Source: Membranipora membranacea (taxonomy: Eukaryota > Bryozoa > Gymnolaemata > Cheilostomatida > Membraniporidae). From it: a stretch of 64,000 nt of DNA. Shown here piece after piece: positions 22,137-33,569 of this stretch; positions within the stretch are counted from its first letter, which is position 1, and each line of letters begins with the position of its first letter. The notes beneath the pieces were generated by a model. The model made no database searches. It was given only the letters and a program-made list of their open reading frames with translations, and was not told where the DNA came from. The stretch spans positions 20,332,948 to 20,396,947 of the forward strand of contig OU612071.1 of assembly GCA_914767715.1 (NCBI GenBank), written 5' to 3'. Position numbers and translations under genes: made by a program.

Positions 22137-23390
22137 CTATGTATCTCTCAAGTTCAGTTTCTGTTATCAGCTCTCAATCTCTAGACTCTCTCCTTCTCTA
22201 GCCAAACTTTCAAGGGCCTGCTCTTCCCACGATTCCCTGCATCCGAGGTTCTTAGCCAATCACATCATTCGTTTCATCCTTCATTCTAGCCAGTCAACTA
22301 TTTCAATTTCTCAACAATTCACTTTGCATTTGCTGGTTGCCTGTTGTGGAAAAGAATCAGATGTTTGTGTTCCGTCTTCAACATCACCATTATGTTCTAG
22401 TTCAACTTTTTACCTGATGGTGATATTCTAGCGTTTCTCCTTACATTTTAAAGTAGCAATGTACTGACAGTATTAACAAACCTAATTATGTTTCAGGACA
22501 CAGGCCAATACGATCATGAAAGGGTACAGCCTGTCTGAGAGTTAGACAGATTCCGATGTATTGTCTATCACAGTATTGTATAATATAGAATATCAGAATG
22601 CAAAATATCAGACCACAAATGGTAATTCCTCTGTTACCAAGCAACATGAAACAAATGAAAATGAGGAACAAATAAGAATTGCTAACGAAATAATAACATC
22701 CAATGACTATATTGTCTACATTGTCTACATGTGTAGCTCACAGTAAACACTCTAAGAGTAGAGTCAGGCTATTAAACATTACCTTGAGAGTAGAGAAACC
22801 AGAACAAACAGAGTACGAGTAGGTAACTTGAGTTGCCCGCCCCTGCCTGCCACAAGGAAATGCTTATGTGTGTACCAGTATTGGCATTTATCATTAATAT
22901 TGAGAACTGTAAATGCAAATGATTTTATACCAGTAATAAGAATCAGATTTTTGTCAATAATCCCATTGGATTCCATCATTTTCATTATGTTAAAGTTTGA
23001 TTCAGGTACAATCATTGATGAGAAGTGTGTCTGCTTTTAGAACACCATGTTGCGAGATCAAATCCCATGGAGTGCAGATTTTTTTACAAAGCCTTATAGC
23101 TGTGTGGTGCCTTAAAACTGGAGCATTTTTATTTTATTTGAGGGAGGCGCTTCAGTGAGGTAATTACGGTCACCCCATCCAGTGGAGAAATTGTCTTCCT
23201 CTGAGTATTTATGTTTAGCTAATGCTGTTTGAAGACAAAGGCTGAGGATCACACTGTATTGGGCCAGTATTTATGTTATAAGGCAGAAGCCGACATGCCT
23301 TGATTTATGGGTTTTTACATTGGTGATAATGAAAAATCAATTATCTGTCCGGCACATGTCTGCTTTTGCATTTATTGTTAAATACCTACA
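22137..23390. other. Unassigned DNA
   Basis: No gene or repeat recognised. Short open frames at 22,486-23,040 on both strands lack domain signals. Confidence 0.4.
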
Positions 23391-24170
23391 ATCAAGCTGC
23401 TACTTTCATTGTGAAGAGGAAGAATCTCCATCACATAAATCTATCACATCAAATGAATGACATTAATGTGATTTTCTGTATATAAATGGCCAGGATACTA
23501 CCAGATTTTCCGGACACAGGTTACAGAAGCACTTTGGAAAATGGCCGATTCAGAAACTTGTGAAATCTCTAAATGTCTGTAACAGCTTAATAGTCAGGTA
23601 TCTAACGATCATTTGAAAGAAAAACCCACTAGCTTGGGCAGCAACCTTGTAGTGTACAAGAAGTGTGTACAAGAAGGGTGTCTTTGTCTATTGCCGTACC
23701 TGCAGCATTATCAGGAATGATAGTGCTGTTCCGGTCACTCCTTCCTTCTCATCAGCCTACTGCCTGCAGTGTTGCCGGCAGGTGAGTGAAATTATCTGGC
23801 GAAGCTTTAGTTATCACATCATCAGGCATCCCTCCATTTGACTTTCCACCAGATGCCAACTCAATCTCTTTAGTCACATTGAGAGAGCAACACATCACAT
23901 GCAACATTATGGCCATAGAGAGCATAAATTTTCCTATACCTGTGGCAACCAAATTGCCTGGCATGGCATGGCAATTAGTATTGAGCATATATAGATTTCT
24001 GATTGTTGTGAATACCAGGAAACACTGGATGATTATACCATCACTCAAGGCACCCCTTAGAGAGAAACGCTAACATGATTGAGTGAAAGAATATGTCACT
24101 ACCACATCCAGGAAATGTAACAGCTATCTATGTCACCTCAGTGTGATAACAGCATACTCTTTGAGACAGT
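23390..24170 (-). pseudogene. GPCR pseudogene, internally deleted
   Basis: A paralogue of the receptor at 14.25 kb in the same orientation. Positions 23,752-24,048 read through TM4 (IGKFMLSMAIMLHVMCCSLNV) and the loop GGMPDDVITKASPDNFTHLP, closely matching the intact gene's TM4 and second extracellular loop. Downstream, 23,575-23,665 matches the intact gene's last exon and 3' flank (GGTATCTAACGATC, TTGGGCAGCAACC), but TM5-TM7 between them are missing. Sequence up to ~24,170 resembles the TM3 region with gaps. It cannot make a receptor. The shared flanks indicate a segmental duplication and not retroposition. Confidence 0.75.
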
Positions 24171-24757
24171 GCCATGCAAGGCATATTACTGAGAGGAAGT
24201 TAAGGGTCACAAATAATGTCACTTAAATGCCATAAAAACACAAATTTTGATTTCCTGCCATCCAGTGAAACTATTACCCTGCGGAAGCAAAATTTCATAT
24301 GCAACATGCAATCAGAAATGTAATAACAGTAATTATAAAATAATATAATTTTATATAATATTAATCCCAGTATACAGTATAGCATTTGTCCAGATGCTTA
24401 CATGAGATAACATTTTGATATGACTTATAAAAGGTACCCGGCCATAATGCCATGGTCAATATGCCATTGGGACAAAATGCCAGGGACATAATGCCATTGC
24501 CATAATGCCATGGCCATAATGTCATAGGTGATGACACCACTGCACACTATACCAATGCCAAAATACCAGTCATACAAAACGCCAGTTGTGTCAAAATACC
24601 AGTGGAGATAATGCCGGATGGGACATAATACCATTTGGGACAACATGCCATATCCCAAGATACCATTGCCATAATGCCAAAGTATGTAACCAGAGGAGAT
24701 CAAGCCAAGCTGTATTTTTTGTGTGTTAGTTGTATTTCAGTTGTGAGTTGCTCGGTT

Positions 24758-24860
24758 AGAGTAAGAGGTGGCTCAGCTGTTTAGAGCCCTCCCCTTCACT
24801 GTGCAAGTAATAAAGTTTCTTGGTTCAATATCGATGATATCTGGGGTTTTTTTGGGTACA
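24758..24860 (+). mobile_element. tRNA-like SINE head in left arm
   Basis: AGGTGGCTCAGCTGTTTAGA resembles a Pol III A box, and TTGGTTCAATATCGAT a B box, ~60 bases apart, followed by a T run. The mirror-image copy lies in the right arm at 27,735-27,895, so the SINE was captured before or during formation of the inverted arms. Confidence 0.6.
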
Positions 24861-25114
24861 CAAACTGAGAGCTAGTGACTTAAAACAAATATCTCAAACT
24901 AATATCTAGAATAATAAGACAATAACTCTGGATAATTACAAACTTTTTTTTTGAAAGCCAACTGTCTTGACTCATTCTACTAATGACATCGATAAGACTA
25001 CATTGATTGAACATAGAGCAGGTCAAGTCTTTATTTATAAGATGTATAAAAAGTTACAGTTACAACTATCAAGAAAAGAAAAAATGTGTTCACTCAAAAT
25101 GAACTTTCACAGCT

Positions 25115-25558
25115 ACGCACGGGACTGAAAACTAACACAACTTGTGTAAATTAGACTTAGTAATATAGCGAGTTGTGTGAATATTGTATTGTAGAACAAA
25201 ATTTTCTTATACCGATATGTATGCCACAATATAACCCACCAGTGTTGTGACGGCGTAAAGGACACTAAATAATACGATCTGATAACCATGGTTATGAATA
25301 TTCTAGCAGCTGTCTAGGTCCAAATCATAACTCAAGCCAAGGAGTTGTCTCTAACTCCTTGATCAAGCACCCCACTTTCTCTGTTCGATTTCACATTTGA
25401 TTTGAGTGGAGAACAGAAACTATTCAAACATGTATTTTTTGCATAGGATTGAGCCTTCTTGTGCCACTAGTAGTGTCAACTCCGCAACAACATATTTTAT
25501 GCAGAATTATTATTTTCAAACATGATATTATTACTAATTTTTAGTCCCGTGCGTGCGA
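25115..25558. mobile_element. Possible MITE, ~440 bp
   Basis: GCACGGGACTGAAAACTA near 25,117 pairs with TTTTTAGTCCCGTGC near 25,541-25,556 in inverted orientation (about 15 bp). The interior is AT-rich without coding. No clear target duplication was seen, so the call is tentative. It lies inside the foldback element. Confidence 0.4.
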
Positions 25559-26089
25559 AGTTTATTTATAAAACGCTTAGAAATCATTGTCCAGAAATAA
25601 TGATTACTAGGTATTGTACATGTGATAAAATCGAAGCTTTTGCTGATAAAATAAATAAAATATTTTAAATTTTATCATAAAACATATGATGCAAAAATAA
25701 TATGATGATAAGATAAATAAAACCTAAAAGTGGCAACTGCCAAGCACCTAAAAATTCCCTATAAAACCTTTGGATACGGGGTATAGGCCTCACGGAACAG
25801 ATGTGTTTTAGGGTACGACTTAGAAGAGGGTAAAAGAGAAATTACGAACTGAGGATGGAAGGGAGTTCATAACATCTAGTAGTAGTATTGATGATCGACC
25901 ATCCACTATTACTAATCTTGATTAAAAATTTCTCACCTAAGTGTTGGCTATGTTAAAAGGAGTGGTTCAAGCAGCTTTATGAGCCATGATTGGCAACTAA
26001 AATCTAGATTGGGACTTGATGGGTAGCCAGTGCAATTTAACCCAGACTTCGGTGCCTGATGAAAAGTAGTTTGTACCTGTAATACATTT

Positions 26090-27050
26090 GGCGCACAAAG
26101 TCTGAAATGACGTAATAATTACAGACCCATTTCAATTTTAAACTTGACATTGAAGGTTTCAGAAAAACTCCTCTCCATGCAAAGAGAGAGTATTCGGAGT
26201 ATTACTCACAAATAACCAACTAGGCATTAGATGGAAGCGCAGTACAACTGACAAAATCAATATTATGATTGAACAGCTTTAAAACCATTTTAATGGTGGA
26301 AGAATCACCCAGGGTTTGTTTTTAGATTTTTCGAAAGCTTATGATACAATAAATCAAGGCGTTTTTATAAATAAACATATTTTTCTAAAGATTTTCTTTG
26401 CCCTTATATCGACTGTTAGAAAACTATCTTTTAAATAGGCAACAGTTTGTCTTGGTAAATGAATTAAGTCAGGTTACTGCCTGTCATGATCGGTGCTCCC
26501 AAGGGTACGGTTCTCGGGCAAGTACTGTTTTTAATTCATATTATTGACCTTTTAAATGCATCACCTGATCTAAATTAAATACTTTTTGCTGACAATTCCT
26601 ATATTTTTAGTACCGAACCTGAAATTACGAAGAGAAATCTACCTCTGATAAATGAATGGTGAATCACCAACCGTCTTTCGATAAACTATGAGAAAACATT
26701 TTTGAAGCCCCAAAATTTTCAACCCATATTCGGGAACTCTAATTTAGAAGAAGAAGGAACAACAAAATTTGTAGGTTGAAACTCCAACATAACTTTCCAT
26801 GAACATTATAGAAGCCTGAAAAAGAAATTTAATTTAACCCTGATGATGATACGAGCACTCGGTCCAGCCATTGAGCAAAATCTAATTATTGACATTATAT
26901 TATAGCTTTTCTCATCCAGATTTGATCTACGAATTAGAGTTCTGGCCTCTGGATCCACGCAAGTCATCAAGGGAATTAGACCAGGGGTCACATTTCTAAT
27001 TATTTTCAAAACTAAAAAACATACCATTAGAAATGCTTGTTGAACACCGA
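26090..27050 (+). pseudogene. Non-LTR retrotransposon (LINE) reverse transcriptase, decayed
   Basis: Reading across several frames gives the landmarks of a LINE reverse transcriptase in the right order: YRPISILNLTLK near 26,120, GLFLDFSKAYDTIN near 26,313, GAPKGTVLGQVLFLIHIIDL near 26,493, and LFADNS near 26,583, where the catalytic F/Y-A-D-D box should be (second Asp replaced). These motifs fit jockey/CR1-like elements. Many stops and frameshifts separate them, so it is long dead. Endonuclease and 3' end were not found. It lies inside the foldback element. Confidence 0.7.
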
Positions 27051-27734
27051 ATTTTGAAACTTTTATTATTAAAATCATACTCAATTCGAAATATTTTAAA
27101 TACGATAACAAACCATGAATACAACACTTGATCCAACAAACTTGAATTCATTAAAACCAATAACAAGTGTGGAGAGTTCCTTGTTAAGCAATGGCATAGC
27201 CTTGTTCAACAAGTACCTTTTGGGAGTTTTGGCAAGGCCAGGGTACAATCTCGCGGTCGGGCTAGCGGGTTGTGTCTGGTCAAGTGGTGCATATCGGGTA
27301 CAGTGTGCACTAAGTGGAAAACATATCAGACCAATTTATACTTGTTGTGATTAAAAAGAAAAACTAGGCATTGTAACATGTTGCCAGATGTCTCGGTATC
27401 ATGTTGAAAGCTATAAAAAATATAAATAAGAATCCAATACAAAGATAATCATTATAAATGTTCTAGAAATGGCCTTCCCTCAGATTTTTGTGTATGTTTA
27501 ATCAAATTTGACACTTTGTCAGTGTCTTGGCACTGAGAAAGATTGTATTTTCATGTTAAACTGCTCATGAACAGAATTTTTCGTACACTATGTTCACTCA
27601 TGCTTGCCTTCATGACGCCAGTAACAGCATCAGTCATAGTCTGAGCCCCCAGACTCTTGCCCGCCCCCCCCCCCATCCAACGGCCAAGCCAAGCCAAGCT
27701 AAGACATCAAGTTGGTCAAATCTAGAGAGTCAAT

Positions 27735-27895
27735 TAATTTGCCATATCCCGCAGAGTTGGCGGCGAAATAAAACTAGCACAAACTAGCCTTCAGTACACA
27801 TAGGGCCCAACAAACCACAGACATCATCAAAATTCAAAGGTAGAAACTTTGACTACAACAGTGAAGGAGATTGCTCTAACTAGCTCAACCACCTA
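27735..27895 (-). mobile_element. Degenerate SINE in right arm of the foldback element
   Basis: On the minus strand GGTGGTTGAGCTAGTTAGAG (A-box-like) is followed by body sequence ending in TATTTCGCCGCC and GCGGGATATGG. This matches the SINE at 16,385-16,645. Base changes have weakened the B box. Confidence 0.6.
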
Positions 27896-28228
27896 CTCTA
27901 ACCGAGCAACTCGCAGCTGTAATAATTATCACTAACCAAAGTAAGTCCAGCGTGGCCTGATCTCCTCTGGTTACATGCTTTGGCATTATGGCAAGGGTAT
28001 CTTGGGATATGGCATGTTGTCCCAAATGGTATTATGTCCAATCCGGCGTTATCTCCACTGGTATTCTGACACCACCGGCGTTTTGTATGACTGGTATTTT
28101 GGCATTGGTATAGTGTGCAGTGGTGTTATCACCTATGGCATTATGGTTATGGCAATGGCATTATGTCACTGGCATTTTGTCCCAATGGTATTTTGACCAT
28201 GGCATTTTGACACGGAATCCTTATAAAA

Positions 28229-28957
28229 CTTATTCAGTAATGCCCTGATGGCCCTCAGCGATATCAATTGTTTTATACCAGACATGTTTGTTTTATGACG
28301 AGATTGTTAATTCCAGTAAAAGGTGGCTTAAGGTCCAATATATAGTCACCGGGTTCTGGAACCCATGGCGCAAGGAGTATCAGTGTAAATCACAATTCTC
28401 GCCAGAGATAGCAGAACAAGTTAGTATCAAATATGAATATATCCCCAGATCATTCTGTAAAATGGGTAGAGCTACAAAATGTTGACAAGTACAGTTAAAC
28501 ATACCAGATGGGTTGGGTTGGTAGTTGGTGATCGTTCACCTGACCTAACAACAATCCACAAACTGGCAGTGCTAGTACAGGCAAACAAAGCTTAGGAACA
28601 TATCATGGACTTACCAAGTTTGGAAAATCATTTTAGGCACTATGTCTTGTATCCGGCACCACACATTTACTTAGTTTTTTTCCCTCATTCGTAAAAGTAA
28701 AGTTTTTTGTGGAAGGCCATTTTTGAATTATGTAACCTAATTTGAAGTGGGAACCCCAGGGTCTGGAAGGGTCTAGAGTATATTATCTCCCCTGTTACGG
28801 ATAAACACTAAAATATCTTTGACTACGCTAACTTTGTCCATTACTGTTTGTTGATAATTTCTAGTGTAAGTAGAACAGCCTAGGCTAGGCTAGGCTGACT
28901 GTTATACAGTGAGTTGATGATAGTTTTAGTGTGAATCTGCTACAGTGGAGTGACACA
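28229..28957. other. Unassigned DNA
   Basis: A plus-strand frame at 28,288-28,485 (65 codons) and protein-like bits near 28,520-28,600 (VGDRSPDLTTIHKLAVLVQA) hint at a decayed coding region, but I recognise no family. Confidence 0.35.
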
Positions 28958-29844
28958 CTCTAGACCAGCTGTGGGCAACCTGCGGCCTTTTTGCCGGTGC
29001 GGCCTAATGGGCAATCTTATGCGACCTAATTGTGGCCTTATAACTGTGAAAATTATTAGATAAAATGTTGTATTACTTGTACACATCATGTTTAAATAGG
29101 AGCACTACTTTGTTAGGACCATAGAGTTATCCCCCTAGAGCTATGACTCATTGACTAATAGCATTGCGTTTCCTGTGGAGGCGTGTGTATGGTATCAGCC
29201 ATACTGGATTTAGGGAGCAACACATAAACATTTCATTGTGCTCTATAGTTGTGGTACCAAATTTATGGATTTCTCTAGGGTTTTCTTTTCTGATCTCAAC
29301 ATTTGATGAAGATCTTCTAGCTGTATTTGTATGAGTTGGTACTGATGTTGAGTTAATATATAGATGTTTCAGTGAAGCATGGTCTTGGGTGGAAAAAGAA
29401 GTGTTACTGGAAGACAAGGTAGGTCAAGTGCATAAATCTTGCATATTTTGAGAAGCTAAGTCTGAATAATCATGTTTATACCTTCATTATTCCACTTCAT
29501 ACAATGACTATACCACATTCCTGGCAAAATTATGCAACTATATAATTATTCAATGTATGGTATAAGTAGACAACTTATCCAATTCAATTGCAATTATACA
29601 ATGTATGTAGGTATAACTTCATCTATTTATACAATCATTATCCCGCTTGGAATAAGCTCTGAATAGGAACCAATTTTGCACAGTGATACACTAAAACATT
29701 CTCATTCTGTCTCTTATTGGACTTGTGATTAGCAATCATTATTTGTTTGGATAGCAAGCATGACTTCTTAGTTCTTCATTTTCAATTTCATTCTTCATTC
29801 CATGTTGTTGCTGATTAAGGTTGATCAAAAAAAAAAGTTGATTA

Positions 29845-29955
29845 AAATCAGATGACATATCACACGCCACATCCCGAAGCATGGGCGGCGAAATACTAGT
29901 TGCCTTAGGGGCTAAGCTGCAATATCTGCGCCCATTTGCTCTCAGTTTGCAGGCA
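29845..29955 (-). mobile_element. Truncated SINE copy
   Basis: ATCACACGCCACATCCCGAA through GCGGCGAAATA and CTGCGCCCATTTGCTCTCAG matches the 3' body of the SINE at 16,385-16,540. The tRNA-like head is absent; similarity stops at GGCAGGTCGTTG. Confidence 0.8.
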
Positions 29956-30224
29956 GGTCGTTGTCCTGCATTCCCATCCCCCCCTGGATCCCATCTGTTT
30001 GCCTTTCTATCTTCCACAGCTAGCCCTGCATTGCAGGACTATGTGTGGAAAGACAAATAGAATGGTCAGATGACATCATCGTCAGCTAGCTAGTCAAATA
30101 TATATATATAATATAATTGGCATATTTGTGTGTATTCACTTATTTCTTTCTTCAGTTAAGATAGTTTTGGATTACCTACACTCACTAAACAACAAGCAGG
30201 TGAGGGCCAGTTGAAATACCCGGA

Positions 30225-30760
30225 GGGAGATTTTGCTGTGCAGTGAACTGCTCCAACTCTTCAAGTAATTCATCTAAAAGATTCCACTGGTGAGTTATTT
30301 TTTATTATAATTTTCAATGAATTATTTATGTACTATTATAATTTACAATGAATAATTTATGTACTATTATTCAAAACACTTATCATGGGCACTGGGAAAA
30401 TTTTACACCAACTTTGGCCTATCATTAGACTCACAGATGTATAACCACTAGCGTGTTTGTGTAGTTATTGAATCAAACTTGAATACATAATCAAAAAATA
30501 ATCATTGTTATGATCCATTGTTATTTAGATTTCCACTGAAAGACCCTGAACTAACCAAAATATGGGTGGTTGCGACGAAGAGAGGGGGCTTCAATGCTGC
30601 GAAGTCGACAAAATTGTGCTCCGACCATTTTAAAGATAGTGATTACGTCGTAGTGCCGAGACAGTCATATCTAAAACTGCTGCCGTTCCTTCAGTGGTCA
30701 CTTTTCCAGCACATATTATGTGCTGAAACTTTGGTTGAGAAACGAGCTTACTGTATCTTA
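30225..30760 (+). pseudogene. THAP-domain protein, two exons, disrupted
   Basis: Exon 1 ends at a GTGAGT donor at 30,290 and reads CAVNCSNSSSNSSKRFH, the first Cys pair of a THAP zinc finger. Exon 2 starts after TTATTTAG at 30,529 and reads FPLKDPELTKIWVVATKRGG, then STKLCSDHFKDSDYV and LLP, giving the second Cys and the His of the C2CH finger in order. THAP domains bind DNA and are the N-terminal end-recognition domain of P-element transposases. The predicted join creates a TGA between KRFH and FPLK, so this copy looks inactive unless splicing differs. No start Met is obvious for exon 1. A weak coding stretch continues near 30,865-30,990. Confidence 0.65.
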
Positions 30761-30992
30761 GATCATGACTATCAAAGTCACATCATTAACAAATCCACAC
30801 AGTAACTGAACATAAAGAATAGAGGTGGCCTTGTGGCTGCCCCACAGTCTGTGAATAATATTATAAAGCGGTGTGAGTCCATCATAGAACTATATGTCGA
30901 TCATAAATTCCTACGTAAAGAAAATCACATAAATCTGCTTATGGCGTTGTTATTCCGCAACGTAATTGTAGAAAATCCTCTGTCATTATTTC

Positions 30993-31049
30993 CCTCCCAA
31001 AGCTCATAGCTATGAGTAAATCTTACTCATAGCTGTGAGCTTTGGGAGG
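30993..31049. repeat. 27-bp inverted repeat with 3-base loop
   Basis: Arm CCTCCCAAAGCTCATAGCTA plus 7 more bases (30,993-31,019) pairs with 31,023-31,049 with one mismatch; the loop is ATC. Such a tight near-perfect palindrome would extrude readily. It lies inside the THAP element. Confidence 0.9.
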
Positions 31050-31783
31050 ATAGTTTATATCACAGCAAACAGTTGATCAGAGAAATAGTCGGAAAATATT
31101 TTGATATTCGTATAAAACACTATGTAAAGCATAACAACAAAACAGTTATTCATGGGAGTAAGGGAAAGGATCGATCAAAGCTGTGTTGTCTTGTAATATT
31201 TAAAAATCTGTAGTCTTGCATAATGCAATCTGCGTTTAATCTGATATGATTTAATCCAATTTGTTTTATGTTTATGATCTATTTCATAATTGTCTATGAA
31301 TTGAAATATGATATCCATGTATCAGTCTGTGGAATACATTTATGGAAGTAGCATCTATCTATCTTCTTTCTAGCATCAATGCTAAATCTTCAAAAGCTAA
31401 CTCCTCACCATAGAATTATATTTGTTCAACCAGTTCAACAGTCCATAGTGCTTTGTTTATATGTTGCTACACAAATCCAATATGGCTGCCGGATACACAT
31501 GCCTGCACAGGAAGTAAACATTGAGTCATAGCTCTAGGGGGATAACTCTATGGTTAGGACCTCCAAAACGATGACCTTTTTGTTCCATGCGTGTAGCTAA
31601 GCAACAAACATACAAGCATGTTAGGGGAATCCCCATGCCACCCCACTCAAAAAATCACAGCGGGGATACCAATTTCTCTTGATCAGAATCGCTCCAAGCG
31701 TGACGTTACTTTAACTTAAACTAGATTAGTAAGCCTATATCTGATCAATAGGAAACTTGTCAAAGAATTGCCATTAACAATAA

Positions 31784-33100
31784 TATTATGGCAGATGCCA
31801 AAAGAAAAATATCAGAGGAAATTTGCCGATTCAATGACGATCGGACAAAAGAGTTTTTGATGATTGGGAATGGTGGGAAGGGTATGATGTGCTTGGGGAT
31901 AGCATAGATAGCCAAATAATATAAGCCTATTAAAATATTAAAAGTTATTTTCTTTGTAATTAGAAGCAACCAACTCCTAATTGATATTGATATGTTAACA
32001 GGGAGACTCATGATAATAAGATACATGTATTACCATTAATTTCCAAACATGTCAATTTTGATGCATCATTTTAAACTTAAATAAATGTCACAGAGAAGAC
32101 TTTTATTTTACGGGAGTTAGAATTTGTTTCACGACACTGCTGCTGAACGGGATATCCCCTTTACCTCAGACCTTCCACTGCATCATTCATCAGGGAAATC
32201 TCTTTGCCAAAACGAGAGTATAATCAACAACATTGTCAAAGGCATCAGACGTAAAGGGTTGAAACATCGGCAGTTCAAAAAGTTTCTGAAGGATATTGAT
32301 TTGGAGTATGAGGGTGTCCCATATCATGCGGAAGTACGTTGGCTATCAATAGGCCGGATGATGAACAGAGTCTATGATCTCAGAAATGTGATAACCTAGT
32401 TCTAAAGAGCCCAGGGGTCGGATATAGAAGAATTCAACAATGAACAATTCATCAATGAGTTTGCATTTGCGGTAGACATAATCTCACAGCTCCATTCGCT
32501 GAATACAGGTCAGAAACAGTAATGTCATTGCAGATCCTAACCATCATGTTGGCAGTTTCAGCGGTAGTCTTGGCATCTTGATGGACCTGTTTATGGTCGG
32601 GACCGCGATTCATATCCTCATCTGTTTAGCAGGGAGGATATGAATCTGAATTTAGACAGCTACTCCCGACGCATAGGTAAACTCAGAGACTAGTTTGAAG
32701 CACGCTTTGCTGACTTTAAAAAGCACAGTGATGATCTATGTATGTTCACCGCACCACTCTCTGTCAGCACTGTACCCGCAGGCTCAGCATTGAAGTCATG
32801 GATCTGAGACACGATCTCGTGTTCTCACCAATATATACGCCTGGGTCAGGTATAGTGAGAGCATATCAATCTCTGCCGCAAAGATATTCGGGGCTAAGAG
32901 GATTTGCTGCTAAATGGCTGGCCATGTTTGGTAGTAAGTACAGGTGCGAGAGATTATTCTTCACAATAAAGTTCGCTAAGAATAAACTCAGGTCAAGGCT
33001 GACGGATGATCACTTAAAAGACATACACGTCATATTCGATTCAGATATTGAGCCAAATTTTGAAGCACTCATAAAAGATAAATTACAAAGGTCCCATTGA
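31784..33100 (+). pseudogene. hAT transposase (GTF2IRD2/SCAND3-like type), frameshifted
   Basis: Fragments appear in the right order. An N-terminal MADAKRKISEEICRFNDDRT is at 31,788. At 32,150 TFHCIIHQGNLFAK has the hAT signature CIIHQ. In a different frame GIRRKGLKHRQFKKFLKDID and VPYHAEVRWLSIGRMMNRVY follow at 32,237-32,360. Near 32,700 is RFADFKKHSDDL. LRGFAAKWLAMFGSKYRCER and KNKLRSRLTDDHLKDI form the C-terminal hAT dimerisation region at 32,905-33,030. The zinc-finger (BED-like) part after the N-terminus is missing. Frameshifts near 32,215 and stops near 32,398 and 32,520 inactivate it. Confidence 0.75.
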
Positions 33101-33469
33101 CTGATATATGTAAATCTGTTCTGATCAGTACAAATAAACAGTACCAACTAAAACCTCATATTCCTTAATATTCCTATACAAAAATTGCGGCCTTTTGAGT
33201 TGCTTTGCCAAAATTCAGCCTTTTGCAAACAAAGGTTGCCCAACCATGCTAGTGACCCTTCAAGACCCCGGTTTAAGGGAACAGTGGTTGTTTTTTTTCT
33301 TTCCTAAACACTTAAAGGAGGACTCACTATAAAATATAAGTATAACCATACATATGTTTATAACTTGTTACGGATTATTTGGCGTGTAATCATTCTGAGC
33401 TTTTATCATTTTTCCTAGATACCTGCAGCTATATTTTCACAAAACCAACATCACTCTACTCCTGAATAT

Positions 33470-33566
33470 TTATCTATGGGTATTATATGACCCCAGTGAG
33501 GTTTGTTACTGATTGTTTATCTATGGGTATTATAAGACCCCAGTGAGGTTTGTTACTGATTGTTTT
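33470..33566. repeat. 48-bp tandem duplication
   Basis: TTATCTATGGGTATTATA, then GACCCCAGTGAGGTTTGTTA, occurs twice in a row with one difference. It is recent-looking. Confidence 0.9.
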
Positions 33567-33569
33567 TGG

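Larger units (their letters stand above)
24433..28219. mobile_element. Long-inverted-repeat (foldback) element with 9-bp direct repeats
   Basis: CTTATAAAA occurs at 24,424-24,432 and 28,220-28,228, directly outside two inverted arms of ~330-420 bp (24,433-24,850 and 27,800-28,219). The arms are made of repeated ATGCCAT / ATAATGCC motifs, then AGATCAAGCC-type and CTAACCGAGCAACTC sequence, then a tRNA-like SINE segment. A 9-bp duplication with long arms fits Mutator-like or foldback elements. No transposase is found inside. The interior holds a decayed LINE reverse transcriptase and a small inverted-repeat element. Divergence between arms (~85% by eye) suggests age. It would need enzymes supplied in trans. 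Confidence 0.75.
29119..31553 (+). mobile_element. THAP-domain (P-like) transposon nested in the hAT
   Basis: Perfect 32-bp inverted ends (29,119-29,150 and 31,522-31,553, starting CCATAGAGTTATCCCCCTAG) extend imperfectly to ~110 bp, including a shared GCCATA-TGGATTT block. TTAGGACC lies on both sides (29,113-29,120; 31,554-31,561); the last two C's may belong to the element. This gives a 6-8 bp target duplication, in line with P elements (8 bp). A split THAP domain is encoded inside. The catalytic part of a P transposase was not recognised, so the element is probably a deletion derivative. It also carries a SINE fragment (29,845-29,955). Confidence 0.72.
28966..33248 (+). mobile_element. hAT transposon (dead), hosting a THAP element
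   Basis: The left end CAGCTGTGGGCAACCTGCGG and the right end (reverse complement CATGGTTGGGCAACCTTTG) fit the common hAT terminal pattern, and GGCC-TTTTG motifs lie just inside both. The outer 8-mers are CTCTAGAC and CTAGTGAC, only 5 of 8 alike, so the target duplication is eroded or the ends are off by a few bases. The plus strand carries a decayed transposase at 31,784-33,100. A 2.4-kb element (29,119-31,553) sits in the left part. The order is therefore hAT first, THAP element later. Confidence 0.65.

Noticed and set aside
28966-33256. Clean 8-bp hAT target duplication
   Set aside because: CTCTAGAC and CTAGTGAC agree at only 5 of 8 positions; kept as eroded or misplaced.
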